From positions 124,001 through 188,000 of the forward strand of contig NZ_JAMXLR010000024.1 of assembly GCF_024054565.1 (NCBI RefSeq): a stretch of 64,000 bases of DNA. Direction: 5' to 3'. The notes under the pieces are model-generated. The model saw only the letters and a list, made by a program, of their open reading frames with translations. It made no database searches and was not told where the DNA came from. This stretch comes from Aeoliella straminimaris (GTDB lineage: Bacteria; Planctomycetota; Planctomycetia; Pirellulales; Lacipirellulaceae). This document shows positions 9,983 to 18,728 of the stretch, one piece after another. A program made the position numbers and the translations under genes. Numbering within the stretch: position 1 is the first letter of the stretch; each line of letters starts with the position of its first letter.

Positions 9983-11210
9983 CCTCGCCCGGTTGGATGT
10001 GCTGGTGGGGCCTGAGGGCCTCGCCGGGGTGGACGACGGTGCGGAGTCGTCCTTTGTCCTGCGTCGCTCTTCTTTCGATGACACCACCTGGTTGCCCGCG
10101 GCGTTGCTTGCCACGCTGGTTCTGCTGGTAACCGCTCTGCAGTCTTTCGGTGGCGAACCCGCCCAGCTCCAGTGGCGATCGCGCACGCCTGCAGCTCAGC
10201 CCGCTTCCAATCTCAAGCAGCCGGTGCGTCGCGTCGCAACCCGGCCACACAGCGACCGCGGCTATAGCGTCGTGCAGGTGGCCTACGAGGAGATTGAATC
10301 GCCTTCGGTCAGCGTGTCTGGCGCGGCCCGTTTGAAGAGCGTGGTAGTCCATCCGCGCGATCGTCGGTTCGATGGTCCGCAGTTTTCGAACCACGTTGCC
10401 CAGAACCCATTCGAAGACGACGAAATTAGCCGCGAACTCAATCGCCCGTACGGTCGAGACGAACCGCAACCCAGCGACTTGCCGGAGTTGAACCTCGACG
10501 AGCTGCCCCAGCCCACCGAGCCGGAGCTGCTGGAAGAAGTGCCGGATTCGAGCATGCCGGTACAGGATCAAAGTGCTCCAGATGACGACCAGCTATTTCC
10601 ACCCATCCGCGAGCCGGGTGAATCGAATTTGGATCTCGACCCGGACCTGGAAGAGTCAGCTGTCGAACAAAAAATCATCTCCGATGTGTCCGAACTGAAG
10701 CCTAACGATCAACAACTGTATGAAGAAGCGCTCGAGAAGGCTGGCCAAGCCTGTGGCGAAGCTCGCGAGCGGGTGTTCTCCGACCTCATCACGGATATCG
10801 ATCTGAACATCAATCAGAGTGGTCTGGAAGGCTGGAACTATCCGTTCGAATGCCAACTGGACGACGGACGTGCTTACGCGCCTCGCAGTTGGCCCGAGGT
10901 TACCTACATGTGGAAGGCGGCTGCCAATTGCCACAAGCCGCTGTACTTCGAGCAGGTGCAACTTGAGCGGTATGGCCACTCGTGGGGACCTTGTGTTCAG
11001 CCGCTGGTCTCGGGTGCTCACTTCTTCACCCGACTGCCGGTACTGCCGTACTGCATGGGCATCACGCCGCCGAACGAGTGCCTGTATCCTTTGGGCTACT
11101 ACCGACCGGGCAACTGTGCTCCGTACATGATTCCGGCGGTGCCTTTCACCTGGCGGGCTGCAGCGTTCCAAGCAGGGGCCACCGTCGGCACCGCGGCGAT
11201 CCTGCCGTAA
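9915..11210 (+). CDS. Planctomycete-type membrane-anchored protein of unknown function
   Basis: 431 residues from ATG 9915, which has AGGGAGAG about 9 nt upstream. This start overlaps guaB by 68 nt in another frame; later TTG/GTG starts near 9993-10000 would remove the overlap but lack a better ribosome site. One membrane segment ([19 protein letters not shown], about residues 58-76) precedes a long acidic, Pro-rich linker. The conserved-looking C-terminal domain (about 280-431) is rich in Cys, Trp and Pro, with [35 protein letters not shown] and [11 protein letters not shown]. This C-terminal pattern recurs in planctomycete hypothetical proteins as I recall them. Type II membrane topology is inferred. 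Confidence 0.75.
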   Translation: MTSPSRKKHQTTPPNTTAGNQTDLARLDVLVGPEGLAGVDDGAESSFVLRRSSFDDTTWLPAALLATLVLLVTALQSFGGEPAQLQWRSRTPAAQPASNLKQPVRRVATRPHSDRGYSVVQVAYEEIESPSVSVSGAARLKSVVVHPRDRRFDGPQFSNHVAQNPFEDDEISRELNRPYGRDEPQPSDLPELNLDELPQPTEPELLEEVPDSSMPVQDQSAPDDDQLFPPIREPGESNLDLDPDLEESAVEQKIISDVSELKPNDQQLYEEALEKAGQACGEARERVFSDLITDIDLNINQSGLEGWNYPFECQLDDGRAYAPRSWPEVTYMWKAAANCHKPLYFEQVQLERYGHSWGPCVQPLVSGAHFFTRLPVLPYCMGITPPNECLYPLGYYRPGNCAPYMIPAVPFTWRAAAFQAGATVGTAAILP

Positions 11211-11245
11211 GCCTGACCTAGGCCGACACACACCAGCTTGGGGTC

Positions 11246-11254
11246 TGCTACAAT
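11246..11254 (+). promoter_or_regulatory. Extended -10 element ahead of the paired membrane-protein genes
   Basis: TGCTACAAT (TGn plus TACAAT) lies 33 bp before the ATG at 11288. No good -35 is visible, as can be expected for an extended -10 promoter. The same TGCTAtAAT form appears before the alpha/beta hydrolase gene. Confidence 0.4.
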
Positions 11255-11287
11255 CGGAGCTTTCGTTTCCGGTTGAGGGCAGGGGGC

Positions 11288-11848
11288 ATGATCAAGCTGC
11301 TGGTAGTATCAGTCGCAGCCACCGCGGTTGCTGCCGGCTGGTGGCAGGCATTGCTGTCGGTGGGCGGGCTATTTCGCCGCGAGGAGTTGCGGCATAGCAA
11401 GGCATCGTTTCGCGCGCAATTGATCGACTACATGGCGATCTTCGCCGTGGTGTCGCCCGCCTTGCTCCTGATTAAGGCCACGGGAAATATCGATTATATC
11501 GCAGCTTCATCACTTTGGTGCATGAGTCTGCCAGTGCTGCTGGTGTTCCTGGCCATGTGGTGGCACGGCGTAAGGATGCTTACGGCACTGGAGATCTCCA
11601 ACGCCGAGCGACGCGCGCTATTTCTCGCCGTTTTGCTTCCCATCATCATGGCCTCGTGTCCCATCGGCACCGTACTCTTGCTGTTGTTCGTCGCCTCGCT
11701 GTATTCGCCGGACATGCCACTGATGCTCTGGCTGGCGATCTGGCTGGTTGTCGCGGCAATAGGTTGTTTTCTGACGTGGGGTATCCGCTTCGTGCAGTCG
11801 GGGGCAAAACTGCCGCCCGAGCCGCTGGCGGCTGAATCCGATGGCTGA
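11288..11848 (+). CDS. Four-helix membrane protein, first of a paralogous pair
   Basis: 186 residues from ATG 11288, chosen because AGGGCAGGGGG sits directly upstream. Four hydrophobic stretches are visible, at about residues 1-25, 46-66, 77-97 and 112-165 (the last being double). No enzymatic motif is seen. The segment FRAQLIDYMAIFAVVSPALLL and the later LEISNAERRALFLAVLLP match equivalent positions of the next gene, so the two are paralogues. The stop overlaps the next start by 8 nt, indicating translational coupling and probably a heteromeric membrane complex. Function unknown. Confidence 0.75.
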   Translation: MIKLLVVSVAATAVAAGWWQALLSVGGLFRREELRHSKASFRAQLIDYMAIFAVVSPALLLIKATGNIDYIAASSLWCMSLPVLLVFLAMWWHGVRMLTALEISNAERRALFLAVLLPIIMASCPIGTVLLLLFVASLYSPDMPLMLWLAIWLVVAAIGCFLTWGIRFVQSGAKLPPEPLAAESDG

Positions 11849-12410
11849 GCACTTCCTGCGATTGATGTTGATTCCGGCCACTGTTGCCGCGCTCTATGGC
11901 AGTTGGCGGGCGATGCGGAGCATCGACATCACACGAGATATCGCGGTGGCCAACATGTCGCGACCGCGGTTCCAGATCGTTGACTTCATGGCGTTGTTCA
12001 TGATGATGCAGATTCCGATCCTGTTGGTTTCTGCAGCGGTCCACCGCGGAATCGAGCCGACGGCCACGTGGTGGGTAATATGGTTGGTGTACGCCTTGAC
12101 CTACGCGGGCATCTGGTGGTGGGGGGCGGCAGCGCTCTCGTCCATCGAAATCGATCGCAGCCTGCGACGCGCGGTGTTCCTGGGCCTGTTGCAGCCGCTC
12201 GGCATTGCGCTCATCGTGGCAGGTGGCGCCGCTGTGCTCGTGGCGCCACCCGTCGCCTGGGGCAACGAACCACAAGAGGCCGTGCGAGCCATGGGCGGAA
12301 TGTTTGTCTACGCCGTGGTCGCAGTGGTCTATAGCCTGGCTTGCGATTGGGTCCGTGCGGGTAGCCCTCGGCTGAGTCCGCAGCAGTCAGCCGAGGACGA
12401 AAACTTTTAA
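11841..12410 (+). CDS. Four-helix membrane protein, second of a paralogous pair
   Basis: 189 residues; the ATG lies 8 nt inside the preceding gene. The arrangement is the same as its neighbour: a leading hydrophobic helix, then FQIVDFMALFMMMQIPILLV, a central helix pair, IEIDRSLRRAVFLGLLQP, and a final pair of helices ending near residue 170 with a polar tail. The similarity to the upstream protein is clear at these two motifs but low overall, so the duplication is old. No catalytic residues are evident. Function unknown; a paired membrane complex is inferred from the overlap. Confidence 0.75.
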   Translation: MAEHFLRLMLIPATVAALYGSWRAMRSIDITRDIAVANMSRPRFQIVDFMALFMMMQIPILLVSAAVHRGIEPTATWWVIWLVYALTYAGIWWWGAAALSSIEIDRSLRRAVFLGLLQPLGIALIVAGGAAVLVAPPVAWGNEPQEAVRAMGGMFVYAVVAVVYSLACDWVRAGSPRLSPQQSAEDENF

Positions 12411-12585
12411 CCATCGGCCACTGGTGGGAAATCGGAGTGCTGGCCCCTGTGATGGACCGCCGAGGTGGCATAGCTTATCGGCCTCCGGCGTGGGACAAAG
12501 CTCACCTTGACCTTGGCCGCTGTCGCAGGCGACAATTCTGCAGTACATGAGACTTCTCTTTGCGACCGTGTAGGAGCCCCAGCCA

Positions 12586-12840
12586 ATGTCGCTGACTGAC
12601 GAGAAACGCGACCAGATTAACGAAGCCATCTTCCGAGGCCAGAAGATCGAGGCCATCAAAATCTATCGCGAATCGACCGGCGAGGGACTCAAGGAGTCCA
12701 AGGAATTTATCGAAACACTCACCGACAGCCTACGCGAAGAGTACCCCGACCGAGTGCCGGCCCAAGCAACCGGTTGTGGCGCCGCCGCGTTGCTGCTGTG
12801 CGGCGCCGTTGGCGCGTCGGTATGGTGGTGTGTAGCGTAG
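12586..12840 (+). CDS. Small protein with ribosomal bL12 C-terminal-like domain and a membrane tail
   Basis: 84 residues with GGAG 9 nt upstream of the ATG. The segment KIEAIKIYRESTGEGLKESK (about residues 21-40) is the hallmark of the bL12 C-terminal domain, whose helices contact translation GTPases. The N-terminal dimerisation domain and hinge of true bL12 are absent. Instead the protein ends in a hydrophobic segment with Cys and Trp (GCGAAALLLCGAVGASVWWC), which could anchor it in the membrane. Such orphan bL12-like mini-proteins occur in several phyla with no known function. The real rplL is expected elsewhere in the genome. Confidence 0.75.
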   Translation: MSLTDEKRDQINEAIFRGQKIEAIKIYRESTGEGLKESKEFIETLTDSLREEYPDRVPAQATGCGAAALLLCGAVGASVWWCVA

Positions 12841-12877
12841 CGGCTTGAGGGGACACGACTGGCTCGCCGAGCGACTT

Positions 12878-13195
12878 ATGATTCTGCCTACCAAACTCGA
12901 AAAACCCTCCGACGACCGGCTGCAGATTACCTGGTCGGATGGTCTGGTGCGCGAATACACGGTCCGCGAATTGCGAGATGCGTGCCCCTGCGCGACCTGT
13001 CGCGAGAAACGCAACGCTCCGGCACCACCAGACAACGTGCTGCCGGTGCTTCCGCCGAGTGCGGGGACACCGCTGCACATCACCGGTATGAGGCCAACGG
13101 GCAACTACGCCTACAACATCGCATTCAGCGATGGCCACAATAGCGGACTCTACACGATGGACGTGCTGCGGGAGTTGGGCAAAGAGACTTCCTGA
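12878..13195 (+). CDS. DUF971 domain protein (gamma-butyrobetaine hydroxylase-like N-terminal domain)
   Basis: 105 residues from ATG 12878; an upstream TTG at 12845 is less likely. The pattern LQITWSDGLVREYTVRELRDACPCATCR (about residues 13-42, quoted in two parts: LQITWSDG and RDACPCATC) and the later NYAYNIAFSDGHNSGLY are the DUF971 signature. The paired Cys (CPCATC) suggests metal binding. The family occurs alone or fused to Fe-S assembly or hydroxylase proteins, but its role is unsettled. It lies 37 nt after the bL12-like gene, in the same direction. Confidence 0.85.
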   Translation: MILPTKLEKPSDDRLQITWSDGLVREYTVRELRDACPCATCREKRNAPAPPDNVLPVLPPSAGTPLHITGMRPTGNYAYNIAFSDGHNSGLYTMDVLRELGKETS

Positions 13196-13239
13196 GCGGC
13201 TTCAGGCAATATTCAAGAGCGGTCCACCGCCAAAGGCAA

Positions 13240-14064
13240 TTAGCCACTCATTTTTCGTAGCAACCAGTCTCCCAGCTTGGGCGAGAGCTGGTTTAGCACG
13301 AATAGCAACCGTGCCCGCCCGGGCATGATGAGTTCCGCCTGGCGCGACTCACACGCTTGCAGAATGCGGTCGCAGAGCTTTTGCGGATCGAGCGCGGAAA
13401 CCTTGGCCCCGCCGCCGGGCTTGGAGGCGGCTTCGGGTAGACCCTGCTCGGCGGCTTCGTAGCGGTCGCTGGGTGTTTGTTCGGTGCGGGCAATCGGCCC
13501 CGGGCAGACCAGCAGGGTGTGCAAACCGGCCGGCCCTCGTTCCAGCCGCAGCTGCTGGGCCATGGCGGTAAGCGGGAATTTACTTTCGGCGTACGCGCCG
13601 ATCAAGCGAGGCGATACGCGTGACGCCAGCGAGCCGATCAGCACCAGGTGACCACGGGTGGTGGTCAGGGGCTCGACGGCCGCACGGGCCAACTCAAAGG
13701 CGGCCAGGGTGTTGACGCGCCACAGCGACTTGAAGTCTTCACGGCTGGTGCTTGCCAATTCTCCGCGCATCGAACGCCCCGCCGCGTGACAGACGAAGTC
13801 GAGCCCTTGCAGCGAGTCGACGGTGTCGGTTACCAGTTGCTGGGCAAATCCCACTGCGGCAATGTCGCCCACTGCACCAGTAACCTCGCCACCGAGCTGC
13901 TTTAGCTCGGTTACAGCGGCCGCCAGCCGCTCTGGATTGCGGCCATTGATGATGACGCGGGCGCCCCGTCGTACGAGTGTCTCGGCCAGCACTCGCCCCA
14001 GACCGGCCGATCCCCCAGTTATCAGGCAGGCTTTTCGGTTCCAGTAGTCGTGCGAGGAGGGCAT
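13240..14064 (-). CDS. Short-chain dehydrogenase/reductase
   Basis: 274 residues, a classical SDR of normal length plus a short C-terminal extension. The NAD(P) motif TGGSAGLG (16-23), the AAG replacing NNAG near 94-96, the catalytic Ser at 145 and YAESK (Tyr158, Lys162) are all in place. NGRNPERL after strand 2 suggests NADP preference. The C-terminal helix LSPKLGDWLLRKMSG resembles membrane-associated SDRs such as 3-ketosphinganine or DHRS7-type reductases, but the substrate cannot be assigned. It is transcribed convergently with DUF971 and divergently from pyk. Confidence 0.9.
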   Translation of the reverse strand: MPSSHDYWNRKACLITGGSAGLGRVLAETLVRRGARVIINGRNPERLAAAVTELKQLGGEVTGAVGDIAAVGFAQQLVTDTVDSLQGLDFVCHAAGRSMRGELASTSREDFKSLWRVNTLAAFELARAAVEPLTTTRGHLVLIGSLASRVSPRLIGAYAESKFPLTAMAQQLRLERGPAGLHTLLVCPGPIARTEQTPSDRYEAAEQGLPEAASKPGGGAKVSALDPQKLCDRILQACESRQAELIMPGRARLLFVLNQLSPKLGDWLLRKMSG

Positions 14065-14294
14065 ATTGCTAGTCGATAAGGGGATCGAATCAAGGTGCCA
14101 TCATAATCGAGCCTGCGGGCAATCGCCAACGGTCGGCCTCGCGAATGGCTGCCAGATCGCACGAAATGCGGATACCATCCTTTCGGCACGAACCCTTATT
14201 CCCAGTATCGCCAGTTGGCGTCAGAATAGGGCCTGCACAAACATCAGGGTGGTCGCGCCCTACTTGATTGTTCGAGCCCATGTCAAAGGACTCC

Positions 14295-15776
14295 ATGACT
14301 TCACAGCCACAAGATATTCGCGAGCGGTCGTATACCAAGATCGTCGCCACGGTTGGACCTGCTTCTGACACTAAGGAACGAATCACAGAGCTCGTGTGCG
14401 CCGGTGTCGACGTATTTCGACTGAATATGGCGCATGGAGGACCCGAAGAGCAGCAGCCCAAGGTCGATATTATCCGCCAGGTGAGCGACGAGCTCAACCA
14501 GCCGGTGGCCGTGCTGGTGGACCTCGCGGGGCCGAAGATTCGCCTGGGCGAAGTGGCGGACGGCTGCATCCACTGCGAACGAGACGACGAGTACACCTTC
14601 GTTGATGGCGACGAGTCGGAAGATCCCCGCGAACTGACTAGCACCTACGAACCGCTGACCACCGAGTTGTCCAAGGGCGACAGCGTCATGCTGGCCGATG
14701 GAACGGTGATCATGCGCGTTGTCGACGTCAAGCCGGGACGGGTTCGAGCGATCGTTACGCAGCCCGGCGACGTCCGCTCGCGGCAGGGTATCAATTTGCC
14801 GGGCGTCAAACTCAGCGCGCCGGCCATCAGCGTTACCGACCACATGCACGCCATCTGGGCAGCCAAGGCCAAGGTCGACTTCGTGAGTTTGAGTTTTGTT
14901 CGCGCGCCGGACGAGGTCAAAGCACTCAAGGACATCCTGAAGTCAGCAGGCTCGCAAGCCGACGTCATTGCGAAAATCGAGAAACGCGAAGCGCTCGACC
15001 GGCTGGAAGATATCGTGGCGGTCAGCGACGCCGTGATGGTCGCCCGTGGAGATTTGGGCGTCGAGATTAATGTGGCCGAAATGCCGGTGGAGCAGAAACG
15101 CATCATTCGGGTCTGCCACCGCTATGAGAAACCGGTGATCATCGCTACGCAGATGCTCGAGAGCATGCACCAGTCAACGCGACCCACCCGAGCCGAAGTG
15201 ACCGACGTTGCTAACGCCGTGCTCGACGGCGCGGATGCTTGCATGCTTTCGGGCGAAACGGCCATCGGCAATCATCCGGCAAGAGCGGTGGCGATGATGA
15301 ACAGCATCGCGCGTGCCACCGAAACGGCCATTCCCACCATGATGTGGCGCGCTCCCGATCGCGAAGAATACGCCACACGCCACGACGTGACGCGCGCCGT
15401 GGTCAGCGGCGCCGGCTTGATGGCCAACGAACTGCAGGCGAAGACCATCGTGGTGGCCAGCCATTCCGGCAACACGGCGTTGGCGCTCTCGCAGCATCGC
15501 AATCTGGTGCCGACCATTGGAGTCAGCACCAAAGAATCGACGCTGCGGAAGATGTGCCTGTACTGGGGGGTTACGCCTCTCCGCGGGGCCCCGGCATGCG
15601 ACATGCAGCAACTGATCCGCCACGCCGACGAGTGGGCCTGCTCTATCTGTAACGCCAAACGCGGCGACCGCATCGTGATCGTAGGCGGCTCGCACCTGGC
15701 AGCTGGCCCCGATGGCGACCAAATGGCCAGCGGCGTGCACGACGTGGTCATCGTACACGAAGTGGAAGGGGCGTGA
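14295..15776 (+). CDS. pyk: Pyruvate kinase
   Basis: Converts phosphoenolpyruvate and ADP to pyruvate and ATP in glycolysis. 493 residues from ATG 14295, preceded by AAGGA 4-5 nt away; ATG 14280 is also in frame. The N-terminal KIVATVGPAS motif, the FRLNMAHG loop, the VDLAGPKIRLGE active-site start, the catalytic-Lys region DVIAKIEKREALDRLEDIV and the signature MVARGDLGVEI are all visible. A B domain is inserted at about residues 100-190 and a C-terminal allosteric domain starts near 360. The C-terminal extension after residue 470 is slightly longer than usual. All catalytic motifs are intact. Confidence 0.96.
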   Translation: MTSQPQDIRERSYTKIVATVGPASDTKERITELVCAGVDVFRLNMAHGGPEEQQPKVDIIRQVSDELNQPVAVLVDLAGPKIRLGEVADGCIHCERDDEYTFVDGDESEDPRELTSTYEPLTTELSKGDSVMLADGTVIMRVVDVKPGRVRAIVTQPGDVRSRQGINLPGVKLSAPAISVTDHMHAIWAAKAKVDFVSLSFVRAPDEVKALKDILKSAGSQADVIAKIEKREALDRLEDIVAVSDAVMVARGDLGVEINVAEMPVEQKRIIRVCHRYEKPVIIATQMLESMHQSTRPTRAEVTDVANAVLDGADACMLSGETAIGNHPARAVAMMNSIARATETAIPTMMWRAPDREEYATRHDVTRAVVSGAGLMANELQAKTIVVASHSGNTALALSQHRNLVPTIGVSTKESTLRKMCLYWGVTPLRGAPACDMQQLIRHADEWACSICNAKRGDRIVIVGGSHLAAGPDGDQMASGVHDVVIVHEVEGA

Positions 15777-15800
15777 GCGTCAGAGTGATAGATCTGACGC
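15777..15800 (+). terminator. Stem-loop directly after pyk
   Basis: GCGTCAGA (15777-15784) and TCTGACGC (15793-15800) form a perfect 8-bp stem with an 8-nt loop, starting at the base after the pyk stop codon. There is no T-run, so it may act as an RNA-stabilising or rho-dependent 3' end rather than a classical terminator. Confidence 0.45.
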
Positions 15801-15834
15801 ACAGCGTCCCACTGGGCGGCCAATAGCCGACGAG

Positions 15835-16050
15835 CTACGCCTCGTCGGTTTCCTTCTTGGGATACGGATCCTCTAGCGAGAGCTCACCATTGGGAAGTTC
15901 GTAGTAGATCCGACCGTTGATGGAGTAAACGTTGGGAACTCCCCGCTGCCGGCATCGTTCTTGTGCCTTGGCCACGGCACTCCGTGCAATCCGCATGAAC
16001 TCATCGACCTTCGCGTAGGTCTCGGCACTAAGTGTTGAGTTTCCGTTCAT
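15835..16050 (-). CDS. Small partner protein of the zeta-like kinase
   Basis: 71 residues from ATG 16050 (MNGNSTLSAETYAKVDEFMR). The start overlaps the TGA of the kinase gene as ATGA, a sign of translational coupling. The N-terminal half is helical; the C-terminal half, PNVYSINGRIYYELPNGEL, forms short strands and ends with acidic and basic residues. Similar short proteins accompany COG4185-type zeta-like kinases, as I recall. An antitoxin or accessory role is inferred from coupling only. The order is kinase first, unlike classical epsilon-zeta, where the antitoxin comes first. Confidence 0.7.
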   Translation of the reverse strand: MNGNSTLSAETYAKVDEFMRIARSAVAKAQERCRQRGVPNVYSINGRIYYELPNGELSLEDPYPKKETDEA

Positions 16051-16625
16051 GGATTGCTCGACATCAGAAGCTGCAAGAAAGTCTGGTACCAACTCGCGTC
16101 GCGAATACTCTCTTCGTCCTGGGAGCCGACGACTACATCGAGGGGGCCCTCAGGACCATTATAGACGACCAACCAACTATCGGCCATTTCACGGTAGATG
16201 TTCCAGAAGTTGCGGATACTCCGTCCGAACCGCCGACGAATGTCTTCCACCGGGACGTCATGCCCGCCCATGCGAACCCTTTGAGCTACTCGTTCAATGC
16301 AGGTTTCCGGCGTGTCAACGAACAAGAAGAAGATCGAAATTTTGAATCCCGATTGCGCAGCACGCTTGAGCCCATTACGGAGTGCAACGCCTGACAGAGT
16401 GGATTCGATCAGTAGACACTCTGAACCCTGAACACGTTCATTCAGGGCTGTGACGAACCGCCGGCCTGCCTGAAAGCGGGCGCTGGTGGGATCGTCGGAC
16501 GAAATCTCCGCGGCTATTGCGTCCGCGCCGAGGTACTCCACACCGTGCTGTGCGACGTACTCCAGGGCGAAGGTTGTCTTGCCCGTCCCGTTCGCCCCAC
16601 CGACGATGATCAGTTCTTTCGTCAT
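16047..16625 (-). CDS. Zeta-toxin-like P-loop kinase (COG4185 type)
   Basis: 192 residues. Walker A is GGANGTGKTT (8-17). YLGADAIAAEI follows, equivalent to the zeta NxDxxR-type region, then a substrate loop with ARFQAGRRF, ESTLSG near 75, and the lid RVRMGGHDVPVEDIRRRF. In zeta toxins this fold phosphorylates UDP-N-acetylglucosamine; members of this COG4185 branch often have unknown substrates. The gene is the first of a two-gene unit with the 71-residue partner. Whether it is a toxin, a phosphotransferase or a housekeeping kinase cannot be told from sequence. Confidence 0.82.
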   Translation of the reverse strand: MTKELIIVGGANGTGKTTFALEYVAQHGVEYLGADAIAAEISSDDPTSARFQAGRRFVTALNERVQGSECLLIESTLSGVALRNGLKRAAQSGFKISIFFLFVDTPETCIERVAQRVRMGGHDVPVEDIRRRFGRSIRNFWNIYREMADSWLVVYNGPEGPLDVVVGSQDEESIRDASWYQTFLQLLMSSNP

Positions 16626-16722
16626 GTCCGAGCGATAACCGAAGGGCAGTGAGGGACCGTAGGCAGAGTGGAGTTCATTGTTCCCAGCATCTTCCTACCC
16701 CAGTCCACCCGCGTCAAACACC

Positions 16723-17583
16723 TTACGGTTTCGAAGCAATCTCCTTCTTCTCGCCATCCAGCAGGCGTTCGTCCATCTGCATCAGGTAATGCATGCTGCT
16801 GGTAGGGCCGGCGAAGCCCAGCACTCGCTGGTCGACTTCCATTTCCTGACTGAGGACGCGACCGGCTGCGATGTCGAACTTTACGGTGCCCTTCATCAGC
16901 CGCTGTACGAGCTGCGCCTCGATGGCCGGATCGATGGGTGAAAGCACCTGGTAGCTCACTTCGATGGTTGCCACGCCGGCTGACACTTTGATCAGTTCAT
17001 AGTGGCGGCGGGTCTGGATCTCTCGCTTTGCACCATCGGCCGTTTGCACGGGGACCGAGCGTGGTTCGTTCCAGGTGTCGCCCACGGCGACCGGCTTTTC
17101 GGGCAGCAACAGGGTGACTGGCGCTTCGGTATCTGCGGCGGGCTGGTGGTGTTTGACATCGCGTTCGATGACCTCACCACGAGGCGACATGCGGATCACG
17201 CTCAGCACGGTGCCCACAGCGGCGGCGGCGTCTTCGAATCCCGGAGGTGGAGTTTTGTCCTCTTCGCTGTCGTACACCATCTCGGCGCGGTCGGGCAGGC
17301 GGTTGACCATCCGCACCTGCTCGACAATGTGCGTGAACTCCATCTCCCCGTCCGGCATGACGTCCTGCACCTTCCAGGCTTTGACGGACTCGCTCCGTGT
17401 GATGGCTTTCTGCGTTGTGCCTTCGATAGTGCTGCGGACGCTGGCGCGGTGGTCGATGGTGTACCGCAGAGTTTCGCCCGCCTTCAGTTTGTAGGTGAGC
17501 GTTATCTTCTGATTGTCGTCGGCGCGAACCGAGGTGCAAGCAGCGAGCAACGTAACGAGAGTGAGCGAAGCCAGGTATCTCAT
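16723..17583 (-). CDS. Exported protein of unknown function (DUF6263-like)
   Basis: 286 residues from ATG 17583, chosen because it begins a signal peptide (MRYLASLTLVTLLAACTSVRA); a longer frame to 17739 would bury it. LLAAC could be a lipobox (Cys16) or the signal could be cleaved after VRA. The mature part is strand-rich and begins ITLTYKLKAGETLRYTID, followed by VGDTWNEP and EVSYQVLSPID. This pattern resembles planctomycete exported proteins of the DUF6263 type. No catalytic residues are seen. It follows nadK on the same strand after 37 nt. Confidence 0.72.
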   Translation of the reverse strand: MRYLASLTLVTLLAACTSVRADDNQKITLTYKLKAGETLRYTIDHRASVRSTIEGTTQKAITRSESVKAWKVQDVMPDGEMEFTHIVEQVRMVNRLPDRAEMVYDSEEDKTPPPGFEDAAAAVGTVLSVIRMSPRGEVIERDVKHHQPAADTEAPVTLLLPEKPVAVGDTWNEPRSVPVQTADGAKREIQTRRHYELIKVSAGVATIEVSYQVLSPIDPAIEAQLVQRLMKGTVKFDIAAGRVLSQEMEVDQRVLGFAGPTSSMHYLMQMDERLLDGEKKEIASKP

Positions 17584-17620
17584 GGTGGCATCCTTTCCAC
17601 GCGAGGGAGGTGAGTGCGGG

Positions 17621-18484
17621 TTAGGGGGTGGGGGGATCTTCTCGGAGTTGTCCGCCCCAACCAAGTTTTTCGCGAAGCGTTCGGTAGTAACCCTGGTCGG
17701 GAATTCCAAGCAGTTTGAAGGTGGCGCGGCTGCGGGCAATGCGAACTCGGTCGCCCGAGCAAATGTTGGCCATCATGCGTCCATCAACAATCAAGGACGT
17801 GCCTTCGTTGGGTTCGGGCACGGCCAACTCAAAGACGCGATCGGCCGAATCGACCACGGGGCGGTTGGTTAGGGTATGGGGACTAATGGGCGAGATCACA
17901 AACGCCTGCAGGTCCTTTCGCAGGATCGGCCCGCCTGCCGACAGGCTGTGGGCAGTCGATCCGACAGGCGTGCTGACGATCAAGCCGTCGCAACTATAGG
18001 TGGTAGCCAATTCAGCGTCAACGTAAAGCTGGACCTCGATCATCGCAAATGGCGGGCCTGCTAGCACCGAAGCTTCGTTCAGACCCAATTCCGTTTCCAC
18101 GACCTCGCCGTGACGCATCAGCGAGCAATCGAACATCAGATGCTCCACCACGCTTGCTTCCTGGTTGCAGATCTTCGGCAGAGCGGTCGACAGATGGTTG
18201 GGGCGAATGTGGGCCAGGAATCCCAGCTTTCCCAGATTAACTCCCAGCACCGGAAGTTGCCGCTCGCCCATCAGATGTGCAGTGCGGAGCATGGTGCCAT
18301 CGCCCCCGAATACGATCACCAGTTCCGCTTCGTCGGGAATGGTCCCTTCGGACAAGTCGAGCACGCGGCCAACCACCTCGAGGTGCTTCGCCACGACTGG
18401 CTCCAGCCGCTTGAGCTCGCCCGAGAGATGAGGGCGAGTTCCATCGGCTACCAGCACTGCACGATGACGCTTGTCGGTGGACAT
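17621..18484 (-). CDS. nadK: NAD kinase
   Basis: Phosphorylates NAD+ to NADP+ with ATP (or polyphosphate). 287 residues from ATG 18484 (MSTDKRHRAVLVADGTRPH), the usual length. The frame continues upstream to 18622 without family resemblance. The GGDGT motif sits at about residues 64-68 (VFGGDGTMLRTA), followed by VNLGKLGFLA, the conserved NE pair in GLNEASV, and the second conserved block SCDGLIVSTPVGSTAHSLSAGGP (shortened here to STPVGSTAHSLSAGGP). No ribosome-binding site is obvious. It probably forms an operon with the exported-protein gene downstream. Confidence 0.95.
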   Translation of the reverse strand: MSTDKRHRAVLVADGTRPHLSGELKRLEPVVAKHLEVVGRVLDLSEGTIPDEAELVIVFGGDGTMLRTAHLMGERQLPVLGVNLGKLGFLAHIRPNHLSTALPKICNQEASVVEHLMFDCSLMRHGEVVETELGLNEASVLAGPPFAMIEVQLYVDAELATTYSCDGLIVSTPVGSTAHSLSAGGPILRKDLQAFVISPISPHTLTNRPVVDSADRVFELAVPEPNEGTSLIVDGRMMANICSGDRVRIARSRATFKLLGIPDQGYYRTLREKLGWGGQLREDPPTP

Positions 18485-18728
18485 AGGAGATTTCGGGAGA
18501 ATCGGGAGGACGGGGGCCAGATTGACTAACTGTACGTAAGTGTCCCGGCCCGGCCGCAGCGGGGCAATACCATCCCAAATAAACGCTCGATTCACTTGCA
18601 GCGGCACCAACGGCAAAATCACGGCAACCGGCCCGTCGACGGGCGTTTTGCAGCTAGCCGATTTGTTTGAGCTACGCTTTCATGGACGCTTTACGGCCCT
18701 TGCTGTCCCCCCAATATCTGGATGCCTC

